From GWE2-42-39 sp963668595 (GTDB lineage Bacteria; Bacteroidota; Bacteroidia; Bacteroidales; Prolixibacteraceae): 64,000 nucleotides of DNA. A program made the translations under genes and the position numbers. The stretch lies in NCBI GenBank assembly GCA_963668595.1, contig OY764876.1:1488001-1552000 (forward strand). The letters are read 5' to 3'. Shown in pieces: positions 24,591-34,625 of the stretch. Under the pieces are notes generated by a model. It saw nothing but the letters and a program-made list of their open reading frames with translations, ran no database searches and was not told the origin of the DNA. Positions within the stretch are counted from its first letter, which is position 1. Every line of letters starts with the position of its first letter.

Positions 24591-25697
24591 ATGCAAAAAA
24601 TTTTATTCCGGGCTTTTGTCTGCCTCATTATTCTGAATGCCTGCCAGCCGAAGCCGTCCACACAAACAGACACCGAAGCCACGGCAAAGTATTCCATTCC
24701 TTTTTCAGAAGAAAAAGCCAATTACCTCTATCACTTTGCCTACACCTGCATCGATCAGGAATACCCGAACAAAACCGGTCATGTAATGGGCGACTCCAGC
24801 TACCTGGCCACTCCGGCAGAGCTGCATCCGGCATTTTATGGTTGTTTCGACTGGCACTCATCGGTACACGGACACTGGACACTGGTGAACATACTGAGCC
24901 ATTTTCCCAACTTCAAGTATCGCAACGAGATTTGTGCCAAGCTCAGTAAGAACCTGAGCAAAACCAATATTGAAAAAGAAGTTGCCTATTTCTACGACGA
25001 ACACAACAAAACTTTTGAACGCACTTATGGCTGGGCCTGGCTTCTAAAACTCGACGAAGCCCTGCTGGAATGGAACGATCCGCTGGCACAGGAACTACAC
25101 AATAATATTCAACCGCTGGTTGATTTGCTGGCTTCCCGCTTCATCGAATTTCTGGATAAGCTGAATTATCCGATCCGCGTGGGCGAACATCCGAACACGG
25201 CATTTGGTATGTCGTTCGCGTACGACTTTGCCAAAAAACATCATCCGAAACTAGCCGCCAAAATTGAAGAAAAAGCCCGCGAATATTACAAAAACGACAC
25301 GGATGCTCCGATAAAATGGGAACCGGGAGGATTCGATTTTCTTTCGCCTTGTTTACAGGAAGCTTCGCTAATGCAAAAAGTTTTGCCAAAAGACGAGTTT
25401 CAGAAATGGCTTCAGTGCTTTTTGCCCGGCTTTGAGCAATCTCCTGCCAGCTTTTTACAACCCGCAATTGTTTCCGATCGCAGCGACGGCAAAATGGCTC
25501 ATCTCGATGGATTAAATTTCAGCCGTGCATGGTGTTTGTACGAAATCGGACATGCACTGAACAACCCGGCCATGCTTGAACTGGCCAAACAGCATTTCGA
25601 TTTCAGTTACGACAAACTGGATACCGGCGAATATGCAGGCGCACACTGGCTGGCAACATTTGCTACCGTGGCCATCCAGAAATCGGAAGAAAAGTAA
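24591..25697 (+). CDS. DUF2891 family lipoprotein
   Basis: The protein has 368 residues with a lipobox at the end of the leader (LIILNAC, Cys18). The mature part shows the DUF2891 pattern, including HPAFYGCFDWHSSVHGHW (about residues 79-96), WLLKLDEALLEW and LDGLNFSRAWCLYEIG. The fold is an alpha/alpha toroid like those of glycan-active enzymes, but no activity is established. It is transcribed directly behind the PgpH-type gene. Confidence 0.85.
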   Translation: MQKILFRAFVCLIILNACQPKPSTQTDTEATAKYSIPFSEEKANYLYHFAYTCIDQEYPNKTGHVMGDSSYLATPAELHPAFYGCFDWHSSVHGHWTLVNILSHFPNFKYRNEICAKLSKNLSKTNIEKEVAYFYDEHNKTFERTYGWAWLLKLDEALLEWNDPLAQELHNNIQPLVDLLASRFIEFLDKLNYPIRVGEHPNTAFGMSFAYDFAKKHHPKLAAKIEEKAREYYKNDTDAPIKWEPGGFDFLSPCLQEASLMQKVLPKDEFQKWLQCFLPGFEQSPASFLQPAIVSDRSDGKMAHLDGLNFSRAWCLYEIGHALNNPAMLELAKQHFDFSYDKLDTGEYAGAHWLATFATVAIQKSEEK

Positions 25698-25954
25698 ACG
25701 ACTGTTTAAATTTCACACCTATTGATTTTCGAGTTTTCCAGACAGCGAAAGAGCAAGGTCGTTTAGGTAGTAACCGCATTGCGATCAGGCAAGGCCTGTC
25801 ATCTGTCAGATCGCATAAAATTGCAAATAGTAAATCTTTTAATTGTAAATAAGCAATTTAAGCGTCGCACAAAAACAAAAAAAAAATACTTTCCAGCCAT
25901 TTTTTGTAACATTCGCTAAACGGCTGTCGTCTTTCAGTCAGAAATAAAAAAAAC
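25698..25954. other. Intergenic region before the sigma-factor gene
   Basis: No gene is seen. A partial inverted repeat GCGATCAGGC...AGATCGC (about 25780-25816) may be the terminator of the upstream pair. The promoter of the ECF gene should lie in the A/T-rich part after 25850. Confidence 0.4.
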
Positions 25955-26512
25955 GTGGAGACACTGTACCAAAACATTTACCAGGACATTATTGACCGCT
26001 GTAAACAAGGCGACAGGCAGGCACAGACACAGCTGTACAAGATTTATTACAAGCCCATGTACAATGTAAGTCTGCGAATGATTGGCGATGAAACAGAAGC
26101 TGAAGACATCATGCAGGAAGCATTTCTGAGTGCATTCAGAAAAATCGGCAGCTACGAAGGCAAAGTCAGTTTTGGTGCCTGGTTAAAAAAGATTGTTGTA
26201 AACCGATCGCTCGACTATTTGAAGAAAAAGAAGATACAATTTGAAGAAATCAACGATCGGATGAATATTCCTGAAGAATCTGGATTGATGCAATTTGAAG
26301 AAGAAAAGGTTGAAAAAATAAGGGCTGCAATCAGTCAATTACCGGAAAGATTCAGAATAATTATCAATCTGTTTATGGTGGAAGGATACGGGCACGACGA
26401 AATTGCTGAAATGCTGCAAATCAGTAGTGCTTCCTCCCGGATTCAGTTTTTCAGGGCAAAACAAAAACTGAAAGAATTATTGCAGCAAAGCGAAATTTTC
26501 TCGATGAACTAA
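25955..26512 (+). CDS. ECF-type RNA polymerase sigma factor
   Basis: The frame starts with GTG and gives 185 residues. Region 2 is EAEDIMQEAFLSAFRKIGSY with WLKKIVVNRSLDYLKKKK. Region 4 is ISQLPERFRIIINLFMVEGYGHDEIAEMLQISSASSRIQFFRAKQKLKELL. It belongs to the sigma-70 ECF group common in Bacteroidota. The two following genes, a one-helix membrane protein and a DUF4097 protein, are probably its regulator and a target. Confidence 0.92.
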   Translation: METLYQNIYQDIIDRCKQGDRQAQTQLYKIYYKPMYNVSLRMIGDETEAEDIMQEAFLSAFRKIGSYEGKVSFGAWLKKIVVNRSLDYLKKKKIQFEEINDRMNIPEESGLMQFEEEKVEKIRAAISQLPERFRIIINLFMVEGYGHDEIAEMLQISSASSRIQFFRAKQKLKELLQQSEIFSMN

Positions 26513-26526
26513 AAACAAAGTCAGAA

Positions 26527-27090
26527 ATGAAAGATATTGAAAAAATAATAGCCGAAAACCGAATGTTGTTTGACGATTCGGAACCAGCCAACGGACATTT
26601 TGAACGTTTCGAAGCCCGACTGGATAAGGAATTCACCAAAAAGAAAAAAATAAAATTCAACCTGATATGGCAATCAGCTGCCGCCGTTGCATTTATATTT
26701 CTGGCAATCAACCAGGCCATTCTGCTCTTCGGACCCAAAAATGAAACCAGCCAAGCATCAATCAGTCTGGCTTCGGTGGCTCCCGAGTATGGCGAAATGG
26801 AAAATTATTACCTCACTGCCATCAATACCGGACTGAGCAATTGGGAATCGCTTCAAAAAGATGGCGTATTGAGCGACGAAGAGCAAAAACTGCTCAATGA
26901 AGAACTTCATGAGTTTGAAGTAACTTTCAAAAACCTGCAAGCCGAGCTAAAAGCCAATCCCGACGACGAACGGGTTATCAACGCAATGGTCGAATTTTAT
27001 CAGTCGAAGTTAAATGTGATCACACTTATATTGCAAAACATCAGAGAAGTAAAACAAATAAAAAATAAAGAACATGAAAGCCAAATTTAA
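26527..27090 (+). CDS. Single-pass membrane protein, probable anti-sigma factor
   Basis: The protein has 187 residues. The first 40 residues are charged and cytoplasmic (MKDIEKIIAENRMLFDDSEP). One membrane helix lies at about 45-65 (IWQSAAAVAFIFLAINQAIL). The outer part is helical and acidic, with coiled-coil character (LLNEELHEFEVTFKNLQAEL). No zinc-binding HxxxCxxC motif is present, so it is not a standard ZAS anti-sigma factor. The role is inferred from its position 14 bases after the sigma gene. Confidence 0.65.
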   Translation: MKDIEKIIAENRMLFDDSEPANGHFERFEARLDKEFTKKKKIKFNLIWQSAAAVAFIFLAINQAILLFGPKNETSQASISLASVAPEYGEMENYYLTAINTGLSNWESLQKDGVLSDEEQKLLNEELHEFEVTFKNLQAELKANPDDERVINAMVEFYQSKLNVITLILQNIREVKQIKNKEHESQI

Positions 27091-28114
27091 AACCTTAAGT
27101 CTCATTTTTGTGCTGACGACATTGCTTGCGAGTGCTGTCAGTGCATCGGAATACACGAAGAATGTAAACCGCTCGTTTAGCCGTACCGAAGTAGATGCCC
27201 TCAATTTGTCGAATAAATACGGCACTGTCACAATCAGCGACACAGGCGGCGAATCGGTAAGCATTGAAGTTTCGATTGTTGTTGAAAGCAGCTCGGAAAG
27301 CAAAGCCAGGCAGTTGCTCGACCAAATTACAATCGACATCAGTAAAAATGGGAAAACAGTATTGGCAAAAACCAATTTTGGTTCGAATTTCAATACCCGA
27401 CTCAAATTCAACGTCCATTACAAAGTAAATATTCCGGAGCGTTGCGATCTCGACATCAGCAATAAATACGGGAATGTGACCATTGATCGCCTTTCGGCCA
27501 AAGGTAAATTCGATATTGCCTACGGAAATATTACAGCTGAAAGTCTGAAAGCTCCCGCAGGAGAAGCAATTGCGCTCAATCTGGCTTATTCGAAAGCCGA
27601 TTTCCAGGAAGTAAACAACCTGCAAACATCGATCATGTATTCGAAACTATATCTCGATAAAACAGAAACTCTGAAACTGGACTCGAAATACTCAACCATT
27701 AGTATCGATTATCTGAAAACCATGCAGGCTGTCTCGAAATACGATGGTTTTTCAATTGACCATGCAGGCAGTATCAAAGCCGAATCGAAATACACACACT
27801 ACAGCATCGATCAGCTCGACAACAGTTTTGTGTTGAACTCGGCCTATGGAAATATTGAAATTGATGAAGTAAGCAAAGATTTTGAAACGATTACAATTGA
27901 CAACAGCTACGGCGGTATTCAAATCGGGCTCGACGGCTTAAACTATAAATTGAATGCAGCATGCAGCTATTGCGGAATTGAATACCCGCAGGAACGCTTT
28001 CAGGGGAATCGTGAAAAAGACAACCAGAATCTGACAATTGATGGAAAAGTAGGAACCGGAACCGGAACCGTAAAAATTGTCAGCCGATACGGCGGAATAA
28101 AATTGGGAGAATAA
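27074..28114 (+). CDS. DUF4097-type secreted beta-helix protein
   Basis: The protein has 346 residues with a signal peptide (MKAKFKTLSLIFVLTTLLASAVSA, given in part). The mature sequence is a series of short strand repeats such as NLSNKYGTVTISD, DISNKYGNVTIDR and NSAYGNIEIDE, about every 22-25 residues. This is the DUF4097 (putative adhesin/polymer-forming) pattern. It overlaps the preceding gene by 17 bases, indicating a single transcript with the sigma factor. Its function is unknown; surface stress response is a guess. Confidence 0.83.
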   Translation: MKAKFKTLSLIFVLTTLLASAVSASEYTKNVNRSFSRTEVDALNLSNKYGTVTISDTGGESVSIEVSIVVESSSESKARQLLDQITIDISKNGKTVLAKTNFGSNFNTRLKFNVHYKVNIPERCDLDISNKYGNVTIDRLSAKGKFDIAYGNITAESLKAPAGEAIALNLAYSKADFQEVNNLQTSIMYSKLYLDKTETLKLDSKYSTISIDYLKTMQAVSKYDGFSIDHAGSIKAESKYTHYSIDQLDNSFVLNSAYGNIEIDEVSKDFETITIDNSYGGIQIGLDGLNYKLNAACSYCGIEYPQERFQGNREKDNQNLTIDGKVGTGTGTVKIVSRYGGIKLGE

Positions 28115-28135
28115 TCCTTATTGAGCTCAATTATA

Positions 28136-28180
28136 AAAAGAACCACCTATACCAAGCAATTGATTATAGGTGGTTCTTTT
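28136..28180. terminator. Bidirectional rho-independent terminator
   Basis: AAAAGAACCACCTAT (28136-28150) pairs with ATAGGTGGTTCTTTT (28166-28180) around a 15-base loop, with A's before and T's after. It separates the convergent DUF4097 and sensor genes. The last codon of the sensor gene lies at its edge. Confidence 0.9.
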
Positions 28181-31100
28181 TATGGATATTTCTTTATTGT
28201 CGGTGGTTTTCTATTGAATGCTATATATTCAGAAGGGAGCATCTTGAATTCATCTTTAAAATAGCCGGAAAATACACGCGGACTATTAAAACCAACTTCG
28301 TATGCAACTTCGGAAACGCTTAACTGACTTTCGGCCAACAATTGAGCTGCTCGTTTTAACCGTATTGTCCGAATAAACTCAATAGGCGTTTTTGCAGTTA
28401 GGGCCAATATCTTTTTGTACAAACTAACCCGGCTCATTCCCAGAATTTGCCCCATTTCGACAACTGTAAAATCAGCATTCGAAATATTGTCCTGAACAGC
28501 TTTCACTGCATCGTGAATAAACTTCTCATCCAACGATTCCACTTTAATTTTCTCCGGATCAATGCCAATCATTGATTGATATGACTTTCTCAACTTTTCA
28601 CGCTGATGAATCAAATTCCGGATACGCGATTCAAGAATTTGGAAATCGAAGGGTTTGGTAATGTAATCATCAGCGCCCGAATCAATTCCTTCAACTTGCT
28701 GGTCGGCATTTGCTTTTGCAGTAAGCAAAATAACCGGAATATGCGAAGTTCGCGGATCAGATTTGAGTTTCTTGCACAATTCAATTCCGTCCATTTCAGG
28801 CATCATAATATCACTTACAACCAAGTCTGGCTGATGGTTATGAGCCTCTTGCCAGCCCAGCTTCCCGTTCGAAGCTTCCAAAACATTGAATATTTCGCGC
28901 AGGTTATCTTTTAGATAGAAACGAAAATCCTCATTATCTTCAACCAAAAGAATTGTATTTTTTTGCTGATCAAATACGACTGCCTCATTAGCAGAAGTTT
29001 CTGATCTGATTGAACTTACACGAACAGTCTGATTATTCTCGAGCAGTTTCTGATTCGATTCAATTACCTCATCAGAAAAACGTTCAAGCGTAAACGTTAC
29101 AGTAAAACAACTTCCTTTTCCGGGTTCGCTTTCCACATGAATCCCGCCATTCAGAACCTTCAAATATTCAGTTACCAATGATAAACCAATACCACTTCCC
29201 TGATTGATCATTGATCCGGGCAATTCGTCCTGAAAGAAACGATCAAAAATGCGATTTATCTTATCCGGATGAATACCAATTCCGGTATCGGAAACCTTTA
29301 TAGAGATGACAGATTCCGCTTTATCATCCAAATTATTTATCTGAATATCAACAGAAACAGCACCACCTTCATTCGTAAATTTAAATGCATTTGATAACAG
29401 GTTTGAAACAACTCGTTCTATTTTATCATGGTCGAAATAACTATAAAAATCGGAGTAATTGGATTGCACATCAAATTTCAGGTTTTTATTTTCAGCCATA
29501 TCAAAAAACGACAAGCTCAAATCCTGAATAAAAGCAACCAAATTTCCCCAGGATGGGCTCAGGTTAATTGGCTGTACCTCTGTTTTACGGAAATCGAGTA
29601 ACTGATTGACCATACTAAGCAAACGGCGGGCATTACGTAAAATAAAAACCAGTTGTGTTTTGTCTTTCCCTTCGGGTGCGGTCTTTATCATCTTCTCCAG
29701 AGGTGTAATAATCAATGACAATGGAGTACGAAATTCATGACTCACATTGGTAAAAAACCGTGTTTTAATTGCATCCAATTGCTGAATACGTTCAGCCTCT
29801 TTGTGTTCCTGCTCTGCCTGGAATTTTAACTGGGCACGAATCAGTACGTTGCGTCTAAGCCAGAATAAGATAAATACAACGAGCACAATGTAAACGAATA
29901 TGGCTAATTGAGTTCTCCAGAAAGGAGGCAGAATTGTTATTTTTAATGGTTCGGTCATTTCATTCCAGTAACCATCGTTATTGGAAGCCCTTACCCAAAA
30001 CAAATATTCGCCCGGATCGAGATTCGTAAAGGTAGCAGTTCTGCTTTGCGGATCAGCTTTCAACCATTGATCATTGAACCCTTCCAGTCTGTATTCGTAT
30101 TCATTTTTTTCGGGATGAAAAAAACTAAGAGCGGAAAAACTAAGTGAAAAAACATTTTCACTATACCTCAATTCTATTTCGTGCTGATGTTCCAGAGTTC
30201 CTTTAAGTATCAAGTGATTATTAAAAGGCTGCCCAATTTTCACTTCCCGGTTAAATACATAAAGCCCATCCAAAACTATCTCCGGAAGTTTTTTATTCTC
30301 GTTGATTTGCTCCGGAATAAAAATATTGAAACCATTGGCTCCTCCGAAAATCAGCTCTCCGGCCCGAGTACGTAATGCCGCATTTTCGTTAAACTCTTTC
30401 CCCTGCAACCCATCGGCAACATCGTAATTTTTAAACCGGAATGAATATCTTTCATTATCCATTCCTTCGGAAACAATCAATTTACAAAGGCCATTGCTGG
30501 TACTAATCCATAAATTTCCGGAACGATCTTCGAGTATAGTCCGAATATTGGGAACTGGTATGCCATCCGTTTCGCTAAAAATCCGAAAAGTTCGATCTTC
30601 TGCATTGTATAAGTTTAAGCCTTCAAGGGTTCCAACCCACAATAAACCACGGCTATCCTGCAGCAAAGCAATAACATTACTACTGCTAAGCCCTCCTACT
30701 TGCGTCTGGTTACTCACAAAATATTCAAAGCGTCCGGTTTTCTTATCTAATTTATTTAAACCCTGGGCTGTACCAAACCATAAATTCCCGTCACAATCTT
30801 CTATAATATTGAGAATATACTCGGAACTTACCGAATTTGCATCTCCGGAACGGTAATGTATAAACTCTTTTTTGTTACGATCAAAATAGTTCAAACCTCC
30901 GCCTAAAGTACCAATCCATAAACCGAACTGAGAGTCTTCAAAAATTTCCCAAACCCGATCATCAGAAATAGAACGGGGATCAGTCGGATTGTTTCGAAAA
31001 ACTTCAAACCGGTTGCCATCAAAACAATTTAATCCACCGAAATAGGTTCCAATCCAAAGCTTATTTTCATGATCAATGGTTAAACCAACAATTATATCAT

Positions 31101-32340
31101 TACTCAAACTATTTGGGTTTCCGGCTTGATGCCTGTACGTTGTATAGCGTTCATTTTTCCGGTCGTAATAAATCAATCCTCCACCATTGGTTCCAATCCA
31201 AAGATTCCCTTTATGATCTTCAGCAAAACAGTTCACATCGTTAAAAGGAAGACTATTCGCCGAGTTAGATGGCTGATGTTTTATGTGTTTAAATTTTAAC
31301 AAATCGGGATGATAATAATTGACTCCTCGTTTAAACGTACCAGCCCAAATTATCCCCTCATTATCCTTATACATGCTGATTACACTATTCTGGCTCAAAC
31401 TATGCTCATCGTCCGGATTATTCTGAATATATTCCACAGAGCAAGCCTGTTTATTGATCAGGTTTATTCCTCCATGATCTGTAGCCACCCACAGCAAACC
31501 ATTCTCGTCTTCAACAAGCTCACTAACAAGATCATTCGTCAATCTGATCTTTTCTGACTGGGTATTGTATATTTCCGTTTTACCCGTTTCGTGATCAATA
31601 TAAAATAAGCCATTGGGCTCCGTTTGGTTGTATATCCAAACATCATCCTCCGAGTCGATAAAAATATGAAACGAGTTGGTTCCGTCAAGTTTATAGCGCT
31701 GCACAACGTTCCAGTTTTGAGGGCTTAGTTTTTCGAGAATACCATCCGTAGAAATCACCCAGTAATTGCCTTGTGAATCCTGACGCAATGCAGCCAACTG
31801 ATTACTGGTTATTGAATTCGGATTATCAGACTGATGTCTCACTAAAGTTACATCGTCCGAATCAGGGCAGTATCGGTACAAACCCGACTGAGCATTGACA
31901 AACCATATATTACCACTATGGTCGCGGTATATTTCAGAAACATTGTTAAGAGGAATGGGGATATTTTTTCGAAGCAATTCATTATCACTGGCAAAAGTCT
32001 CGGTACGAGGATCAAAAATCCGGAAAAAACCACGGGAACCAACCCATATATACCCATTGTGATCCTCAAAAAGCTGATTTATAAAATTCCCCTGAATAGA
32101 AGAACTGTCGGAAGGATCATGCTTAAATACTTTAAATGTTTGCCCATTAAACCGGTTTAAGCCTCCGTTTGTACCAATCCACAAAAAACCTTTACTATCT
32201 TTCAGAAAGGAATTTATCTGATTGTCAGACAAACCATTATTTGTATCAATACGAATAAACTTATACCGATCGGTGTTTGCAGTGACCAGAATTGACAATA
32301 AAAGAAAAACAACAAATAGGTATTGTTTAATGTATCTCAT
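28180..32340 (-). CDS. Hybrid two-component system sensor/regulator of the PUL (HTCS)
   Basis: The protein has 1386 residues in one chain. A signal peptide is followed by two-bladed beta-propeller ligand domain repeats (Reg_prop, for example GFLWIGTNGGLNRF, repeated to about 690) and a Y_Y_Y domain. A membrane helix lies at about 803-825. The kinase has HisKA with His868 (VSHEFRTP) and HATPase boxes (NLLSNAFKFT, DTGIGI, GSGIGLSL). A receiver domain has Asp1177 (SDIMMPEMDG), and an AraC-type helix-turn-helix is at the end. Such proteins bind an oligosaccharide in the periplasm and switch on the adjacent susCD operon. It lies at the 3' end of the locus. Confidence 0.95.
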   Translation of the reverse strand: MRYIKQYLFVVFLLLSILVTANTDRYKFIRIDTNNGLSDNQINSFLKDSKGFLWIGTNGGLNRFNGQTFKVFKHDPSDSSSIQGNFINQLFEDHNGYIWVGSRGFFRIFDPRTETFASDNELLRKNIPIPLNNVSEIYRDHSGNIWFVNAQSGLYRYCPDSDDVTLVRHQSDNPNSITSNQLAALRQDSQGNYWVISTDGILEKLSPQNWNVVQRYKLDGTNSFHIFIDSEDDVWIYNQTEPNGLFYIDHETGKTEIYNTQSEKIRLTNDLVSELVEDENGLLWVATDHGGINLINKQACSVEYIQNNPDDEHSLSQNSVISMYKDNEGIIWAGTFKRGVNYYHPDLLKFKHIKHQPSNSANSLPFNDVNCFAEDHKGNLWIGTNGGGLIYYDRKNERYTTYRHQAGNPNSLSNDIIVGLTIDHENKLWIGTYFGGLNCFDGNRFEVFRNNPTDPRSISDDRVWEIFEDSQFGLWIGTLGGGLNYFDRNKKEFIHYRSGDANSVSSEYILNIIEDCDGNLWFGTAQGLNKLDKKTGRFEYFVSNQTQVGGLSSSNVIALLQDSRGLLWVGTLEGLNLYNAEDRTFRIFSETDGIPVPNIRTILEDRSGNLWISTSNGLCKLIVSEGMDNERYSFRFKNYDVADGLQGKEFNENAALRTRAGELIFGGANGFNIFIPEQINENKKLPEIVLDGLYVFNREVKIGQPFNNHLILKGTLEHQHEIELRYSENVFSLSFSALSFFHPEKNEYEYRLEGFNDQWLKADPQSRTATFTNLDPGEYLFWVRASNNDGYWNEMTEPLKITILPPFWRTQLAIFVYIVLVVFILFWLRRNVLIRAQLKFQAEQEHKEAERIQQLDAIKTRFFTNVSHEFRTPLSLIITPLEKMIKTAPEGKDKTQLVFILRNARRLLSMVNQLLDFRKTEVQPINLSPSWGNLVAFIQDLSLSFFDMAENKNLKFDVQSNYSDFYSYFDHDKIERVVSNLLSNAFKFTNEGGAVSVDIQINNLDDKAESVISIKVSDTGIGIHPDKINRIFDRFFQDELPGSMINQGSGIGLSLVTEYLKVLNGGIHVESEPGKGSCFTVTFTLERFSDEVIESNQKLLENNQTVRVSSIRSETSANEAVVFDQQKNTILLVEDNEDFRFYLKDNLREIFNVLEASNGKLGWQEAHNHQPDLVVSDIMMPEMDGIELCKKLKSDPRTSHIPVILLTAKANADQQVEGIDSGADDYITKPFDFQILESRIRNLIHQREKLRKSYQSMIGIDPEKIKVESLDEKFIHDAVKAVQDNISNADFTVVEMGQILGMSRVSLYKKILALTAKTPIEFIRTIRLKRAAQLLAESQLSVSEVAYEVGFNSPRVFSGYFKDEFKMLPSEYIAFNRKPPTIKKYP

Positions 32341-32516
32341 TCGCTACTCCAAATTTTATTCTCTTTAAAAATACGACAAATAATACGATCCGATTTGTTT
32401 TTGTTCTAAAAAATGGCAGCCCTATTTAGCTCAATCATACTTATGCAATCCAACATCCCAAAATCTTAGAGACTTTACAGCACAAATATTGCCTGTTGTT
32501 ATTGTTTCACAGAACT
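32341..32516. other. Intergenic region upstream of the sensor gene
   Basis: This 176-base gap has no ORF and no strong hairpin. It probably contains the sensor's own promoter, but no clear box can be assigned. Confidence 0.4.
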
Positions 32517-34622
32517 TCAATATTTCCACACCAACACCCCTGCCGTTGGAATATTTATCTCACCAATAATAATTTCTGCCTCAACAGGCAAATTCATTTC
32601 ATAGTCTTTATCCGAATAATTCAATGCAATACCAAATCCATCGCGATACTCAACAATTACTCCCGGAGGATAATTTTCAATTTCTATTTTCTGTTGATGG
32701 TATAATTTTGCTAAAATATTCTTTTCCAATTCCCCGGTTCTGGAATCAACGCCAATGTATGTTACTGTTCCTTTCCCCGCTTTTCGGGAAACAACAGCAG
32801 GAGTTCCGGCATAAAAACTATTTCCATATTCGCCCCATACTTCTGTTCCCGGATACGGATTCAACAAGTCGCCCCAACTATTCCATGCAAAATTTTGTTG
32901 CTCAAACTGAATTGTTCCCGGCACGTTCGACATTGGTAAATCATACGAATCAATGGATGAACCAATCAAATTGTAAATTGGCTGATAGAATTTTGCCTCC
33001 CATAAATGGCCATTTTCATTTTGTAGTCCAGAGCGGCAACTCATCACCAGATTTCCACCATTTTCAGCATATTTCAATAACCTATCGATTAATGCTTGAT
33101 CAATCATTTGATAGGCCGGTACAATTAAAACCGGATATTGACTGAAATCGGCCTGATTACGAATAAAATCAACCGGGCAACCGAATGATTTAAGAGCTTT
33201 GTAATATTTCAGAAAATGACTTTCAGTATGCCACTCTGCTGTCTGGCGATTCATATTAATAGCCATCACATTGTCAACATTGTACAGAATTCCGGTTTTA
33301 CGTTTTTCATACACATTCGGCAATGCAGAACCAGAACAATTCGCTTCTCTTAATTTTTTTATTTCCTGAATAAATTGACAAAATTCTTTTCCTCCGGGAG
33401 TTAGACTCACTCCATCCGTTCCCTCTATTCCGTAATGAAAAGCTTCATAACCATACAACGGAGCCCGATAACGATAAGTACAAGTCAGTTTACTTCCTCC
33501 GGCAAAAACATGCCACAACCACAAACGAACAGCTCCCGGAAGTGGCTGCGGATTTATGCTTCCCCAGTTAACTTGCCCGGGCTGGAGTTCCATTACCCCA
33601 TAAGTTCCTGACAATGGACGAAAATAATCATTGGCCATGGCAATACGCGAATATTCGCCTACACGATAGCCCTCTGTGCCAATCCCCCGATCACTGCCAT
33701 AAACCATATAACGGGTATATGTATTGAAATCTAACTCCTTACTTGCACCAATATAGCTAACATCGTACGATGGAATATAATTCGTAGTAATCCATTGAGA
33801 AGAATTGGAAAACTGGCGAATCACCCGCGCCTGATCGTCGAGGAACGAAGCGGTCTCATTATCTGCAAAACGATAATGATCGAGTCGCTGATGCAGGTTC
33901 ATTCCCCATTGCGAATGAAGAGGCAAATTAATTTGATTGAAATTGGTATATGTTCCGCTCCAGAAATTCGTTCCCCAAACTTTATTTACTACCTCGATTG
34001 TTTTATACTTGTTTTGCAGCCACTCACGAAAGCGCAGCGAAGCATCTTTTCCATAGTCGAGAAAACGACGAGGTTCATTATCCAGTTGCCAACCTATTAT
34101 CCGCGAATCTTTTCCATAATGACGAGCAAGTTGCTCAATCATTTTTAATGAATATTGACGATAATAGTTACTTGAAAAAGAAGCATGTTGCCGACCACCA
34201 TGATCCATCTGCCTGCCATTTTCGGATGTTTCCAATACTTCCGGATGTTTTCGAACCAGCCAAACAGGAGGCGTTGCGGTTGATGTACACATAATTACTT
34301 TCAGATGATATTTATCGGCCAACTGCAAAGCACGATCAAGCCAGCGAAAATCATATTTTCCTTCTTCCGGTTCAAGCTGAGCCCAGGCAAATTCGGCAAA
34401 ATGGGTAAACTCAAAACCCATTTCAGCCATATTCCGGAAATCGCGTTCCCACTGAGCTGAGTCCCAATGCTCCGGGTAGTAATAAACACCAACTTCTGTA
34501 AGTTTCTCTTTCGTAAAAAAACGTTCTGCATTCTTTGCCGACAACGTAGAAACGGTCATCATTGCAAACAATATTATCCATAAAGGTTTCCGGAATACGA
34601 AAGGCTTTAGTATATGTCTCAT
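32517..34622 (-). CDS. GH42 beta-galactosidase, secreted
   Basis: The protein has 701 residues with an N-terminal signal (LWIILFAMMTVSTLSA). The catalytic TIM barrel starts with VGVYYYPEHWD and has the acid/base Glu183 (GWQLDNEPRRF) and the nucleophile Glu345 (GVMELQPGQVNWG), both diagnostic of GH42. The trimerisation domain and a short C-terminal beta domain follow. It releases terminal beta-galactose; in this locus the likely source is galactosylated xyloglucan side chains (inference). It starts 3 bases after the GH39 stop, suggesting translational coupling. Confidence 0.92.
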   Translation of the reverse strand: MRHILKPFVFRKPLWIILFAMMTVSTLSAKNAERFFTKEKLTEVGVYYYPEHWDSAQWERDFRNMAEMGFEFTHFAEFAWAQLEPEEGKYDFRWLDRALQLADKYHLKVIMCTSTATPPVWLVRKHPEVLETSENGRQMDHGGRQHASFSSNYYRQYSLKMIEQLARHYGKDSRIIGWQLDNEPRRFLDYGKDASLRFREWLQNKYKTIEVVNKVWGTNFWSGTYTNFNQINLPLHSQWGMNLHQRLDHYRFADNETASFLDDQARVIRQFSNSSQWITTNYIPSYDVSYIGASKELDFNTYTRYMVYGSDRGIGTEGYRVGEYSRIAMANDYFRPLSGTYGVMELQPGQVNWGSINPQPLPGAVRLWLWHVFAGGSKLTCTYRYRAPLYGYEAFHYGIEGTDGVSLTPGGKEFCQFIQEIKKLREANCSGSALPNVYEKRKTGILYNVDNVMAINMNRQTAEWHTESHFLKYYKALKSFGCPVDFIRNQADFSQYPVLIVPAYQMIDQALIDRLLKYAENGGNLVMSCRSGLQNENGHLWEAKFYQPIYNLIGSSIDSYDLPMSNVPGTIQFEQQNFAWNSWGDLLNPYPGTEVWGEYGNSFYAGTPAVVSRKAGKGTVTYIGVDSRTGELEKNILAKLYHQQKIEIENYPPGVIVEYRDGFGIALNYSDKDYEMNLPVEAEIIIGEINIPTAGVLVWKY

Positions 34623-34625
34623 AGT

